In this document: in pieces, positions 1-7,852 of the stretch | How positions within the stretch are numbered: the first letter of the stretch is position 1 | How the letters are laid out: each line of letters opens with the position of its first letter | The notes under the pieces: generated by a model | The model's input: only the letters and a program-made list of their open reading frames with translations | What the model was told of the DNA's origin: nothing | The model's database searches: none | Assembly: GCF_014217835.1 (NCBI RefSeq) | Contig: NZ_CP055263.1 | Span: 3,475,501 to 3,539,500 of the forward strand | DNA length: 64,000 nucleotides | Direction of reading: 5' to 3' | DNA from: Metabacillus sp. KUDC1714 | GTDB lineage: Bacteria; Bacillota; Bacilli; Bacillales; Bacillaceae | Made by a program: the position numbers and the translations under genes

Positions 1-153
1 GTAACCGTTGGTCTTATGTATTCACCGATTTTTAAAATAAATGGTGTGCTATTAGGCCCCATTTGGACACCAATGCTATCACTCATTCCTGGATTACTAA
101 TTGGTTATATCATATGGTTTATCTTAAATAGGGTAAAGAAGTATAAGAAATGA
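1..153 (+). CDS. C-terminal end of an unidentified membrane protein (5' truncated by window)
   Basis: Frame 1 is open from the first base and stops at TGA 151-153, giving about 50 residues. The segment has a long hydrophobic stretch with Pro and Gly (GPIWTPMLSLIPGLLIGYII), then a basic tail ending VKKYKK. This is what the last transmembrane helix and cytoplasmic tail of an integral membrane protein look like. The family cannot be named from so short a piece. A strong terminator follows at 295-341. Confidence 0.6.
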   Translation, partial: VTVGLMYSPIFKINGVLLGPIWTPMLSLIPGLLIGYIIWFILNRVKKYKK

Positions 154-294
154 AAAATGAAATAATCGACAAGTGTATTAACCAAACTACAATTTTTTAC
201 AATGTAATTATTTTTAGTGAAGAAAAAATTAAGTAATTCTTCTTGAAAACCCCAATGTCACTTTCACAATTTGTTTATTTCATACACCCTAATA

Positions 295-341
295 AAACCA
301 ATGCCTTTTACGAATTGTTTAAGAAGGTATTGGTTTTTTGT
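295..341 (+). terminator. Rho-independent terminator after the truncated membrane protein gene
   Basis: The inverted repeat AAACCAATGCCTT / AAGGTATTGGTTT (one mismatch) encloses a loop of about 17 bases and runs into a T-rich tract. It lies about 140 bases after the stop at 153. Confidence 0.8.
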
Positions 342-424
342 TCTTTTTACTAGGATAATTAAGTATAAATAAATTTGAAATAAAATTAACATTTTCGGGA
401 ACGAATTTCTGTTAAAATAAACCA

Positions 425-550
425 ATAGGCTCTTTGACATCCAGCGACTAGCGAACTTCACGCTCCTTATACACTAAGTCACTTTATTACATATGGAGTG
501 CTCTTTTTTCTATGTTGCTGATAAAGGCGCCTTGAGCTTTTGTTCCTATT
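425..550. repeat. Diverged copy of a Bacillaceae-type intergenic repeat (family R1)
   Basis: It contains GACATCCAGCGACTAG, GAACTTCAC, ATATGGAGTGCTCTT and GGCGCCTTGAGCTTTTGTTC in the same order as the fuller copy at 7692-7852. A shorter version of the same ends is at 4740-4875. The element is non-coding; a 65-codon minus-strand frame over it has no ribosome site. Function unknown. Confidence 0.6.
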
Positions 551-602
551 TTATGTTTTATACATGTTCATGATAAACTTATATTTTTAGCAGGAGGATA
601 CT

Positions 603-3359
603 ATGCAAACGGAAAAACAATTAATTCATAAAACCTTTTATGAGACGTTTATAGCTGGAAGTGACCAAAGACAACCGGCTGAAGTACTTGGTCAAGCATA
701 TTTTGAGGAGCAGAACAGCGATGAGAGTTTCGATTTGTCCTACATACGTTTTGCTCAAGGCGAGATTTATTATCTGTATCAGGATTATGAAACAGCCATT
801 TTTAAATGGGAAAATATAAAAAACGAGCTCGAACCATGGGCTAATAAAAATATTGGCGATGCCTATTATCAATTGGGCTTGCTTTCAGCCGCTGAAGATA
901 AGTACATTTCAATTGAAACAGAAGACAAAACCTTAAGCATTGAGGTAGCTCTCAAGCTTTTTTCTCTTTATCAAGAAAGAAATAAGATAGAGAATGCTTA
1001 TGAAATCATCCAAAAGGCATTACATATTAACCCAGATTATCCACAAGTAACAAATATTGCTCGAGACTTTTATGAAGAGAAGAATGATTTTGCTCATGCA
1101 ATAAAGCTCGCGGTTACTGAATCGATTCGAACTGAGCGTGAAGAATGGTTCCAAGTTCTAATCTCATATGTAAAAGCAGGGTATACAAAACAGTTTCAGC
1201 CTGATTTTTTCGCTGAAGCATTGCTAACGTTTTTTGAAGTAAGTAAACATTCCTTTTCACAATTTATCGGAGCTCTATGGCATAGCTACAAAAATGAAGA
1301 ATCATATCTAACCTGGTTAAGAACAATCAATGATCTCTTTTTTACTGTTGACCTTGAAGCAAATGATCATCAATGGGATCACACAATACATCTTTTTGAG
1401 GAGACATTTATTGGGTTAACTGAGGGATCCTACTATCTAAGGGAGCTTCACGATATTATTCCTAATTTATTGGCTAATTGGTTACTTCTTTCAACACGAG
1501 AGAATGGATTGTTTCCATCGGCGACAGTATTAGCCTGGAATGAAATTTTTCCAGGAACGGTTCTACCTGATGCTGTCTATAAAGCAGAATCAATCATTTT
1601 TGAAGCTGAAAATGAGCAAAGTGGCTTAGAAAACGCCTTACAACTATTTAAAACGATTAGTGACTGGGCAGAAAATCATTCAGTTGAAGTAAATAATAAA
1701 GTAAATTGGTGGTTGGAAGAGCTAATCAACCCACAAATTAAGAATCATTTTCTGTTAGCTGGAAAATCAGGAAGCGGAAAAACGACATTTGTTAACTCTT
1801 TACTAGGAGACCAACTATTCAAAGGATCAACAACATCCTTCGTAATCCTACATGATGATGACGAGTTAACAATGAATCACATTTCTGATTCTGAACAACA
1901 AACGGTTCACAATCAACGTGAATTAGATGAATACATTCAAGCTGATGAGAAATCACTTATCCATGTTAAACGACCATGTATTTTGTTGCATGAGCATCAG
2001 TGTGCAATTATAGATACACCACCAATCAATGGTAGTAATGAGATGAGAAACCAGATATTTGATTCATTGCCATTAGCTGACGGGTTGTTGTATGTTTTAG
2101 ATGGTTCGTCATTATCAGAACGAGAATATGATGTTTTATGTCAGATGAAAAACTTTGCGCCAGACTTAAAGGTACACTTTTTATTAAATAAAGTTGATTT
2201 AATTGCAAGTGACGCACATACCGCTGCTCTTACGGACGAAATAAAATCACAAATTGGAGCTATTTATCCTGAGGCGGAAATTTTACCTTACTCATCATTA
2301 CATCCATTTAGTCAGCAATTAAGTAAGCTTAATATATTTTTATCCACGCATTTTCCTTATAGCATAAAAGAAAAACAAGAAAAACGAACAGCAAAGGTAC
2401 TAACCTTAATCCGTAAAATGCTCACGGATCTATTGCAAAAACGCGTTGATATGGAGAAGGGATTAATCGATTCCATTCAATGGAATGAAGATATATTAGG
2501 TCGTTTAAAAGGCTTTACGAATAAACTTACTGATCTTCAACAAGAAAAAGTTGCTACCATAGTAGCTGCATATAAAGAATTAATGAAGGAAAGTAAAACA
2601 GAACTACAAGTAACAATACCTAGGCTTTTAAAAGAAAGTGCAGAGCAAATTAAAGAAGACAGTGATTTTAAACAAATTCATATTATGCTTAATAACAGCA
2701 TGAATGCCAAAGTAAAGGAATATTATGAACAGACCTTGGTGCCGATGCTTTGCGATAAGCTTGAGAATTGGATTTCCACATCAAAGGATGAATTACATGA
2801 AAGTCAATCCTACTTAAAGGAAATGAGCGAAACCTTTAATGAAATCTATCAGCAAGAAAAGCTTCAATTAAATTGTGAGTTTACGATTTTAGAGGATTGG
2901 CGTCGTGATATTAATCGGATGACAGGGAGAATTCAGTATGAAAACGAAAATATTATGCTGAAAAATAAACCAGCACAACTCCTATTAAAAAGTGCTGGAA
3001 AGCTATTCGGAGCCATGAATCAAAATAAGATGATGCTTGTGAATCAATATAAAAAATACGTTGAGAATGAAACCTTTGAAGAAGTAACGGAATCAATTTC
3101 CCGGAAATTATTTTTACCATTTGAGTTGTTTGAAAAAGGCTTAAATCAAGATATATCCTCTTTCTTTACTACTCCAATTAGCGAGGTTGAGGAAACAATT
3201 GTTGAAACCGAAACGACTATCCAAGAGGAGAAAGAAGGGCTAAGTGAAATGAAAGCAAATCCTGAGCTCTTTTACGATCCATTAAAATTGTTTGAAGTTA
3301 ATCTTCTTCAGCAGGAATTTATGCTACAAGCGAAAAAGGATTATAGCCGAATGGTATAG
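603..3359 (+). CDS. TPR-repeat dynamin-like large GTPase
   Basis: 918 residues. The first ~350 are helical with TPR-like repeats (for example around residues 80-160). A GTPase domain follows: P-loop G387-KSGSGKT, switch/G3 D471-TPP and G4 N529-KVD. The C-terminal ~300 residues are long amphipathic, coiled-coil-rich helices (about 600-720 and 760-830), as in the stalk of dynamin-like proteins. No obvious transmembrane helix is seen. Known bacterial dynamins act at membranes in remodelling or repair; a TPR front end would add protein contacts. The start is ATG 603 behind GCAGGAGG. It appears to be a single-gene unit with a terminator at 3370-3428. Dynamin-like membership is inferred from the motifs and helical tail; a septin-like or other TRAFAC GTPase is possible. 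Confidence 0.75.
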   Translation: MQTEKQLIHKTFYETFIAGSDQRQPAEVLGQAYFEEQNSDESFDLSYIRFAQGEIYYLYQDYETAIFKWENIKNELEPWANKNIGDAYYQLGLLSAAEDKYISIETEDKTLSIEVALKLFSLYQERNKIENAYEIIQKALHINPDYPQVTNIARDFYEEKNDFAHAIKLAVTESIRTEREEWFQVLISYVKAGYTKQFQPDFFAEALLTFFEVSKHSFSQFIGALWHSYKNEESYLTWLRTINDLFFTVDLEANDHQWDHTIHLFEETFIGLTEGSYYLRELHDIIPNLLANWLLLSTRENGLFPSATVLAWNEIFPGTVLPDAVYKAESIIFEAENEQSGLENALQLFKTISDWAENHSVEVNNKVNWWLEELINPQIKNHFLLAGKSGSGKTTFVNSLLGDQLFKGSTTSFVILHDDDELTMNHISDSEQQTVHNQRELDEYIQADEKSLIHVKRPCILLHEHQCAIIDTPPINGSNEMRNQIFDSLPLADGLLYVLDGSSLSEREYDVLCQMKNFAPDLKVHFLLNKVDLIASDAHTAALTDEIKSQIGAIYPEAEILPYSSLHPFSQQLSKLNIFLSTHFPYSIKEKQEKRTAKVLTLIRKMLTDLLQKRVDMEKGLIDSIQWNEDILGRLKGFTNKLTDLQQEKVATIVAAYKELMKESKTELQVTIPRLLKESAEQIKEDSDFKQIHIMLNNSMNAKVKEYYEQTLVPMLCDKLENWISTSKDELHESQSYLKEMSETFNEIYQQEKLQLNCEFTILEDWRRDINRMTGRIQYENENIMLKNKPAQLLLKSAGKLFGAMNQNKMMLVNQYKKYVENETFEEVTESISRKLFLPFELFEKGLNQDISSFFTTPISEVEETIVETETTIQEEKEGLSEMKANPELFYDPLKLFEVNLLQQEFMLQAKKDYSRMV

Positions 3360-3369
3360 TATACCTTAT

Positions 3370-3428
3370 AAAGAGACTGAATTTGTATGGAGGGCTATGC
3401 TTCCGTATGAATGAAGTCTCTTTTTTAT
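3370..3428 (+). terminator. Terminator after the TPR-GTPase gene
   Basis: AAAGAGACT at 3370 pairs with AGTCTCTTT at 3415 across a long loop and is followed by a T tract. Confidence 0.7.
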
Positions 3429-3611
3429 TTAATGACTCTGTAGAGCTCATTGTTGAGTTTTTGCACTTTGTTGATTGAAGCGAACGCCTATAGTGGAAAT
3501 CAACAACTAAGTTTAATAGTGCCTATTTAATAGATAGGAAATTCTATTTTTTATTCTTTTAGAATATAATGATAGGTAAGCGGCTATGACATAAACAAGG
3601 AGACTACGATT

Positions 3612-4646
3612 TTGAGAAAAAACAATAAACTGACATTTAAACGAATATTGATCATTTTGCTACTCTTAGTGATCATTGCATTTATACCGACCCCATATTA
3701 TCTTTACCAACCAGGACCTATTGAAGATTTAGAGCCAAAAGTGTCGGTAGAGGGTGGACATAAAGATGAACAAGGAAGCTTTAACTTGACTACTGTATTA
3801 TCTGTGAAAGCTTTTAATCCTTATATTTTAGTGTATGGACTAGTTGCTCCCCACACAGATATCGTTAAGGAAGAAGATGTAAAAGGTGATTTAACAGATG
3901 CAGAATATACGAAAATACTAAACTTTATGATGAAGGATTCAAAGCAAAATGCATTAGTAGCAGGATTTACTGAAGCTGGGGAAGAAGTGGATATTGAGTA
4001 CCATGGAATTTTTGTTCGTACGATTTTACCAGATTCACCAGCAAAAAAAGTTCTGAAAGTCGGTGACTTGATTACAAGCATTGATGGTAAAGATATGAAT
4101 GAAGCTCCAGAGTTTATATCATACATAGAAGAAAATAAAAAAGTTGGAGACCACGCAACCCTAACAATAAAACGTGGTGATAAAGAGTTGGAAGAAACAG
4201 TCGATATGATTGCCCTAGATGACTTGACAGATCGAGTGGGAATAGGAATTGCGCCAGAGGAAGAGTTCACAGCAACGGTCTCAAGAAAAGTAAAAATAAA
4301 TAGTGAGGACATTGGCGGACCTTCTGCAGGTTTGATGTTTTCCTTAGAAATCTACAACCAACTGACTTCAGAAGATTTAACAAAAGGCTATAAAATAGCC
4401 GGAACTGGTACAATTGACCATAACGGCAATGTTGGTCAAATAGGTGGGATAAAACATAAGGTTACAGCTGCTAATGAAGAGGGGGCAGATATCTTCTTTA
4501 CACCAAAAGACCTCACTTCAATAGACACGAATGAAAAAGACGTCCTAGCTGAAGTAAAGGAAAATGAGTATGAAATTGAAATCGTACCCATTGCTACAAT
4601 AGCCGAAGCAGTAGATTATTTGCAAGGACTTGATGTTAAGGAATAG
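3612..4646 (+). CDS. SepM/YlbL-type membrane-anchored PDZ-Lon (S16) serine protease
   Basis: 344 residues from a TTG start at 3612, placed behind AAGGAG. Order: a short basic N-terminus, one transmembrane helix (about residues 11-27), an extracellular region, a PDZ domain (about 120-205, GIFVRTILPDSPA then VGDLITSIDGK) and a Lon-type proteolytic domain (about 230-340). The catalytic Ser238 lies in GGPSAG and Lys281 in GGIKHK, so the Ser-Lys dyad is intact. In relatives (streptococcal SepM, Bacillus YlbL) the protease works outside the membrane on small peptides or regulators. The usual ylb neighbours are absent, so the substrate cannot be inferred. It is monocistronic with its own terminator. 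Confidence 0.88.
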   Translation: MRKNNKLTFKRILIILLLLVIIAFIPTPYYLYQPGPIEDLEPKVSVEGGHKDEQGSFNLTTVLSVKAFNPYILVYGLVAPHTDIVKEEDVKGDLTDAEYTKILNFMMKDSKQNALVAGFTEAGEEVDIEYHGIFVRTILPDSPAKKVLKVGDLITSIDGKDMNEAPEFISYIEENKKVGDHATLTIKRGDKELEETVDMIALDDLTDRVGIGIAPEEEFTATVSRKVKINSEDIGGPSAGLMFSLEIYNQLTSEDLTKGYKIAGTGTIDHNGNVGQIGGIKHKVTAANEEGADIFFTPKDLTSIDTNEKDVLAEVKENEYEIEIVPIATIAEAVDYLQGLDVKE

Positions 4647-4678
4647 ATTACAAAACTCAAAATCTATGAAAAGGTGAG

Positions 4679-4707
4679 GAACCTCCGTGGGAATGGAGGT
4701 TTTTTGT
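4679..4707 (+). terminator. Terminator after the SepM-like protease gene
   Basis: AACCTCC at 4680 pairs with GGAGGTT at 4695, and the stem runs into TTTTTT. Confidence 0.85.
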
Positions 4708-4739
4708 TGTCGGTTAGGAAATTATAAAATTCTTAAACT

Positions 4740-4875
4740 GTGGATAAGCGCACGACATCCAGCTCCTAGCCCCTCTAGAGTCTAGCTAATTTAGATTTGA
4801 AGGCACAGAACGCCTTCTATTCTAAATCATCATATTCCTTGAGGCTGTTCAAGGCGCTTGCGCTTTTGTTCTTGT
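4740..4875. repeat. Partial copy of intergenic repeat family R1
   Basis: It starts GTGGATAAGCGCACGACATC CAGCTCC and ends AAGGCGCTTGCGCTTTTGTTC. Both ends match the R1 copy at 7692-7852, but the centre is different and contains its own inverted repeat (TTTAGATTTGAAGGC / GCCTTCTATTCTAAA). It is non-coding. Confidence 0.6.
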
Positions 4876-4949
4876 TGGGAGGATAGTATCTGATTCGTTT
4901 TAATGCATAAGTAGAGGGTAGGTAAGGAGTTCTGGTATGTATTAATTGG

Positions 4950-5537
4950 AGTGAGGTTCAATCGAAGGGGAAAAGCGGTTTGGTTCATAAATCAAGGAGA
5001 ATGATTCAATTAAAGGCGAAAGTGGTTCAATTATAGTGAAAGTCGGTTCAATCGCCCGCTAAAAGTGAGGTTGGCAAAGGAGTTTGGTTCATAAAACAAG
5101 GAGAATGATTCAATTAAAGGCGAAAGTGGTTCAATTATAGTGAAAGTCGGTTCAATCGCCTGCTTAAAGTGAGGTTGGTAAAGGAGTTTGGTTCATAAAA
5201 CAAGAGGAGTGGTTCAATTAAAGACGAAAGTGGTTCAAAAGCAAGAAAAAGTGGTTCAATTATAGTGAAAGTCGGTTCAATCGCCCGCTAAAGTGAGGTT
5301 GGCAAAGGAGTTTGGTTCATAAAACAAGGAGAATGGTTCAATTACGGGTGAAAGTGGTTCAAAAGCAAGAAAAAGTGGTTCAATTACGGGTGAAAGTGGT
5401 TCAAAAGCAAGAAAAAGTGGTTCAATTATAGTGAAAGTCGGTTCAATCGCCCGCTAAAAGTGAGGTTGGCAAGGAGTTTGGTTCATAAAACAAGAAGAGT
5501 GGATCAATTACAGGAAAACGGTTCAATCCACACTAAA
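4950..5537. repeat. Hierarchical tandem array of GGTTCAAT-containing units
   Basis: About twenty GGTTCA(A)T or close variants occur in ~590 bases. The longer unit runs TTTGGTTCATAAA...GATTCAATTAAAGGCGAAAG TGGTTCAATTATAGTGAAAG TCGGTTCAATCGCCCGCTAA ...GAGGTTGGCAAAGGAG and starts near 4978, 5093, 5187, 5311 and 5477. Spacing varies (about 94-166 bases) because a ~41-base sub-unit (GGTTCAATTACGGGTGAAAG TGGTTCAAAAGCAAGAAAAA GT) is inserted or amplified in the later units. All copies point the same way. No coding frame with a ribosome site is found. Function unknown. Confidence 0.85.
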
Positions 5538-5552
5538 CAAATTACAAATAAA

Positions 5553-5597
5553 TCAAAAGCGTCCAGAAAAATGTTGCCATTCTCTGAACGCTTTTTA
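5553..5597 (-). terminator. Terminator of the minus-strand Gfo/Idh-ThuA unit
   Basis: On the minus strand AAAGCGTTCAGA pairs with TCTGGACGCTTT around a 13-16 base loop and ends in a T-rich stretch, just past the stop of the oxidoreductase gene at 5636. Confidence 0.75.
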
Positions 5598-5635
5598 AAT
5601 ATGCTAGTAAGTAAATCTACAAAAAAGAATAAAAC

Positions 5636-6733
5636 CTACTTAGAAACCTGTTGTTCAACAGCCAAAGATTCAGGTCTTTCACATGTACTCTCCATTTTGT
5701 AATGTGTTCCATTATCAGAGGAATCATGGAAGCCGTGCATCGCTTCTAATACATGGTAGGCTAATTCTCCGTTTGCACGGTATTTTCCCCCATTAAGGAT
5801 TGCCTTGGCCATATCTGCTACTCCAAGTCCGCGGCTGTTTTGTGAATAGCCGTATGATAATGGTACTTCGACAAATTCCTTTTCATCACGTTTTCTGATA
5901 CGGACAGGACCGCCAAATGTGTTTGGATCTGGAACTAGTAAAGTACCTTCACTACCGTAAATTTCAATAGGTGGCAGTGTTGTTCCGCCAAATGCGTCAA
6001 AACTTGTTGTGATAGAGCCAATTGCACCTGATGCAAAGTCGATAACTCCTGAAATATGTGTTGGAGTTGCCACTTGAATTTTAGTGCCTGCTTTTGGTTC
6101 ACTTGTCACTGTCCGTTCTGGATAGCTAATACGAGTAGAACCTGATATCCGTTCAATAGGTCCTAAAAGTGACACTAATGCTGTTAAATAATATGGTCCC
6201 ATATCAAACATCGGACCGCCGCCAATGTCATAGAAGAAGGCTGGATCTGGATGCCAATGCTCATGACCACGGTGGATCATAAATGCAGATGCCCCAATCG
6301 GAACACCGATTTCTCCTTGTTCAATTAAATGGATGGCTGTTTGAATTCCTGCACCTAAGAAGGTGTCAGGTGCACTGCCAACTAAGAGATTATGTTTTTT
6401 AGCTGTTTCTAAAATTTGTTTACCTTCCTCGCGTGTGACAGCAAGTGGTTTTTCTGTATACACATGCTTACCTGCTTCAAGTGCTTGGATACAAACCGTT
6501 GCATGTGCTTTTGGAATTGTTAAGTTAATGACCAATTGAATGTCAGGATCAGAGAGCAACTCATTAACTGAGCAGGCTTTGGGTACACCGTATTTTTCAG
6601 CTTGAGAATGTGCACGTAGTTCATCTAAATCTGCACAAGCAACAAGTTCAAGGTGATCAAACTTTTGGCAATTTTCCATGTAAATTGAACTAATATTCCC
6701 ACAACCGACAATACCAATTTTAAGTTTTTTCAT
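5636..6733 (-). CDS. Gfo/Idh/MocA-family NAD(P)-dependent oxidoreductase (copy 1)
   Basis: 365 residues. An N-terminal Rossmann fold has the GIVGCGNIS dinucleotide loop; the catalytic lysine motif E94-K95-P96 follows; then the C-terminal alpha/beta substrate domain with GGGPMFDMGPYY, where Tyr stands at the position that is His in many relatives. The family oxidises or reduces sugars, inositols and glycosides at a ring hydroxyl. The start is ATG 6733 behind TGGAGG. It is the last gene of a minus-strand set after the ThuA-like gene (91-base gap) and another Gfo/Idh gene. The context (ThuA, second Gfo/Idh, LacI regulator) suggests glycoside oxidation; the substrate is not determinable. Confidence 0.88.
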   Translation of the reverse strand: MKKLKIGIVGCGNISSIYMENCQKFDHLELVACADLDELRAHSQAEKYGVPKACSVNELLSDPDIQLVINLTIPKAHATVCIQALEAGKHVYTEKPLAVTREEGKQILETAKKHNLLVGSAPDTFLGAGIQTAIHLIEQGEIGVPIGASAFMIHRGHEHWHPDPAFFYDIGGGPMFDMGPYYLTALVSLLGPIERISGSTRISYPERTVTSEPKAGTKIQVATPTHISGVIDFASGAIGSITTSFDAFGGTTLPPIEIYGSEGTLLVPDPNTFGGPVRIRKRDEKEFVEVPLSYGYSQNSRGLGVADMAKAILNGGKYRANGELAYHVLEAMHGFHDSSDNGTHYKMESTCERPESLAVEQQVSK

Positions 6734-6824
6734 TGTAGAACCTCCATTTTTTTAGATAAGAAAAGTTTTTGTCCGAGTTTTCTTTTCTTGCAGCAGTACA
6801 GTGCTCTCGATGTAAATGATAAAA

Positions 6825-7559
6825 TTATTGGCTATCACCCATACCGGTATATACACGGCCATTGCTGTTAGCAGATGCTACTAATCCTTCAGAGCTGTTC
6901 TTTTCTTTTGCTGCCCATAAAAATCCGCGGCGCATAATGAGGGAAACCTCTGGCATAGCAACAATATTAGCTTGGTGACCTAGTGAATTATAGAATACAT
7001 GTCCTTGACCCCAGCGTTTCGTCCATACGACAGGCATATCGACTGCTTTATTCGTTGCATGTGGACCATCAACTACTGGGAATCGTGTTGTAGCTAGTAC
7101 TTCCACTGCTGGATCGACATGAAGGTAATATTGCTCGCTCACGACTTTGAAATCTGAGAAACCTTCTAAAAGTGGGCTTGTGGAATGCTTGATGTTGACC
7201 ATATATTCAACACCATCATTTCCGGGATGTGCTACCCAATTTCCACCGGTCATAAATTGCCAATCAACATTGTTTCGGAAAGAGTCACACATTCCACCAT
7301 GACATCCGGCTAAACCGACACCGCTCATAACAGCATCAGAAATATTTAATACATACTTCTTATCAATTTCACCCATTGTCCAGTGAGGAACGATTAAATC
7401 TAATGATTTCAGCTTTTCAGGATCTGCATATGAATCTAGTGAATTTGATACCTCTACATTAAAGTTTTCTTCTTCAAGGATTCCTTTAAAAATATGTGAG
7501 ACTTGCTCTGGTTCATGACCATCCCAACCGCCCCATACGATCAATGCGTTTTTTTTCAT
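6825..7559 (-). CDS. ThuA-like (trehalose-utilisation family) protein
   Basis: 244 residues with the ThuA/class I amidotransferase-like fold: strand-turn ALIVWGGWDGHEP at the N-terminus, a nucleophile-elbow-like AGCHGGM near residue 105 and a C-terminal GHVFYNSLGHQ. Rhizobial ThuA works with the Gfo/Idh-family dehydrogenase ThuB on 3-keto disaccharides. Here the gene lies between two Gfo/Idh genes on the same strand, the same pairing. The start is ATG 7559 behind AGGAGTG. Family assignment is firm; the role in 3-keto-glycoside metabolism is inferred from the partnership. Confidence 0.85.
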   Translation of the reverse strand: MKKNALIVWGGWDGHEPEQVSHIFKGILEEENFNVEVSNSLDSYADPEKLKSLDLIVPHWTMGEIDKKYVLNISDAVMSGVGLAGCHGGMCDSFRNNVDWQFMTGGNWVAHPGNDGVEYMVNIKHSTSPLLEGFSDFKVVSEQYYLHVDPAVEVLATTRFPVVDGPHATNKAVDMPVVWTKRWGQGHVFYNSLGHQANIVAMPEVSLIMRRGFLWAAKEKNSSEGLVASANSNGRVYTGMGDSQ

Positions 7560-7591
7560 TTTCCAACACTCCTTTTTTGATTTGGATAAAA

Positions 7592-7665
7592 TTAATTAGA
7601 TAAGCGCTTTGACATCTAACTTCAGAGTATAGTTTGTAAGGCGTCAGCGCGCTTTTGACTTGTGT
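7592..7665. repeat. Short partial R1-type repeat
   Basis: TAAGCGCTTTGACATCTAAC TTC ... GGCGTCAGCGCGCTTTTGAC resembles the two ends of the R1 family with the middle lost. It lies directly before the fuller R1 copy in the gap between the ThuA gene and the upstream Gfo/Idh gene. Confidence 0.45.
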
Positions 7666-7691
7666 ATGAAACTATAAAATTCTAGTCCTTT

Positions 7692-7852
7692 GAATAAGCG
7701 CTCGACATCCAGCTCCAGCGCCCAGCGACTAGTGAACTTCACACTCCTCCTTACGATAAGTCAACATCGAATCGCTAACGCTCTTCGTGTTTCCTTTATC
7801 TCATACGGAGTGCTCTTGTTTCTCGTCGCTAAACGGGCGCTTGCGCTTTTGG
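7692..7852. repeat. Fullest copy of intergenic repeat family R1
   Basis: It begins GAATAAGCGCTCGACATCCA GCTCCAGCGCCCAGCGACTA G and ends CTAAACGGGCGCTTGCGCTT TTGG. It shares ordered blocks with 425-550 and 4740-4875. The ends carry GC-rich segments (AGCGCC and GGGCGCTTGCGC) that could fold together. The element abuts the stop codon of the Gfo/Idh gene at 7853. Confidence 0.65.

Noticed and set aside
264..461. 65-codon minus-strand frame
   Set aside because: It runs over a terminator and an R1 repeat, has no ribosome site and no protein-like composition.
3821..4312. 163-codon minus-strand frame
   Set aside because: It is the antisense of the SepM-like protease gene, serine-rich by reverse reading, without a ribosome site.
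4950..5537. Possible CRISPR array
   Set aside because: Repeats are too variable and too close, there are no unique spacers of constant length, and no cas genes are near.
5460..5702. 80-codon plus-strand frame
   Set aside because: It begins in the GGTTCAAT array, crosses the terminator and overlaps the real minus-strand oxidoreductase gene.
7600..7612. AAGCGCTT as a cre or LacI operator before the ThuA gene
   Set aside because: The same TAAGCGC sequence is part of the R1 repeat ends, so it is not specific evidence of an operator.
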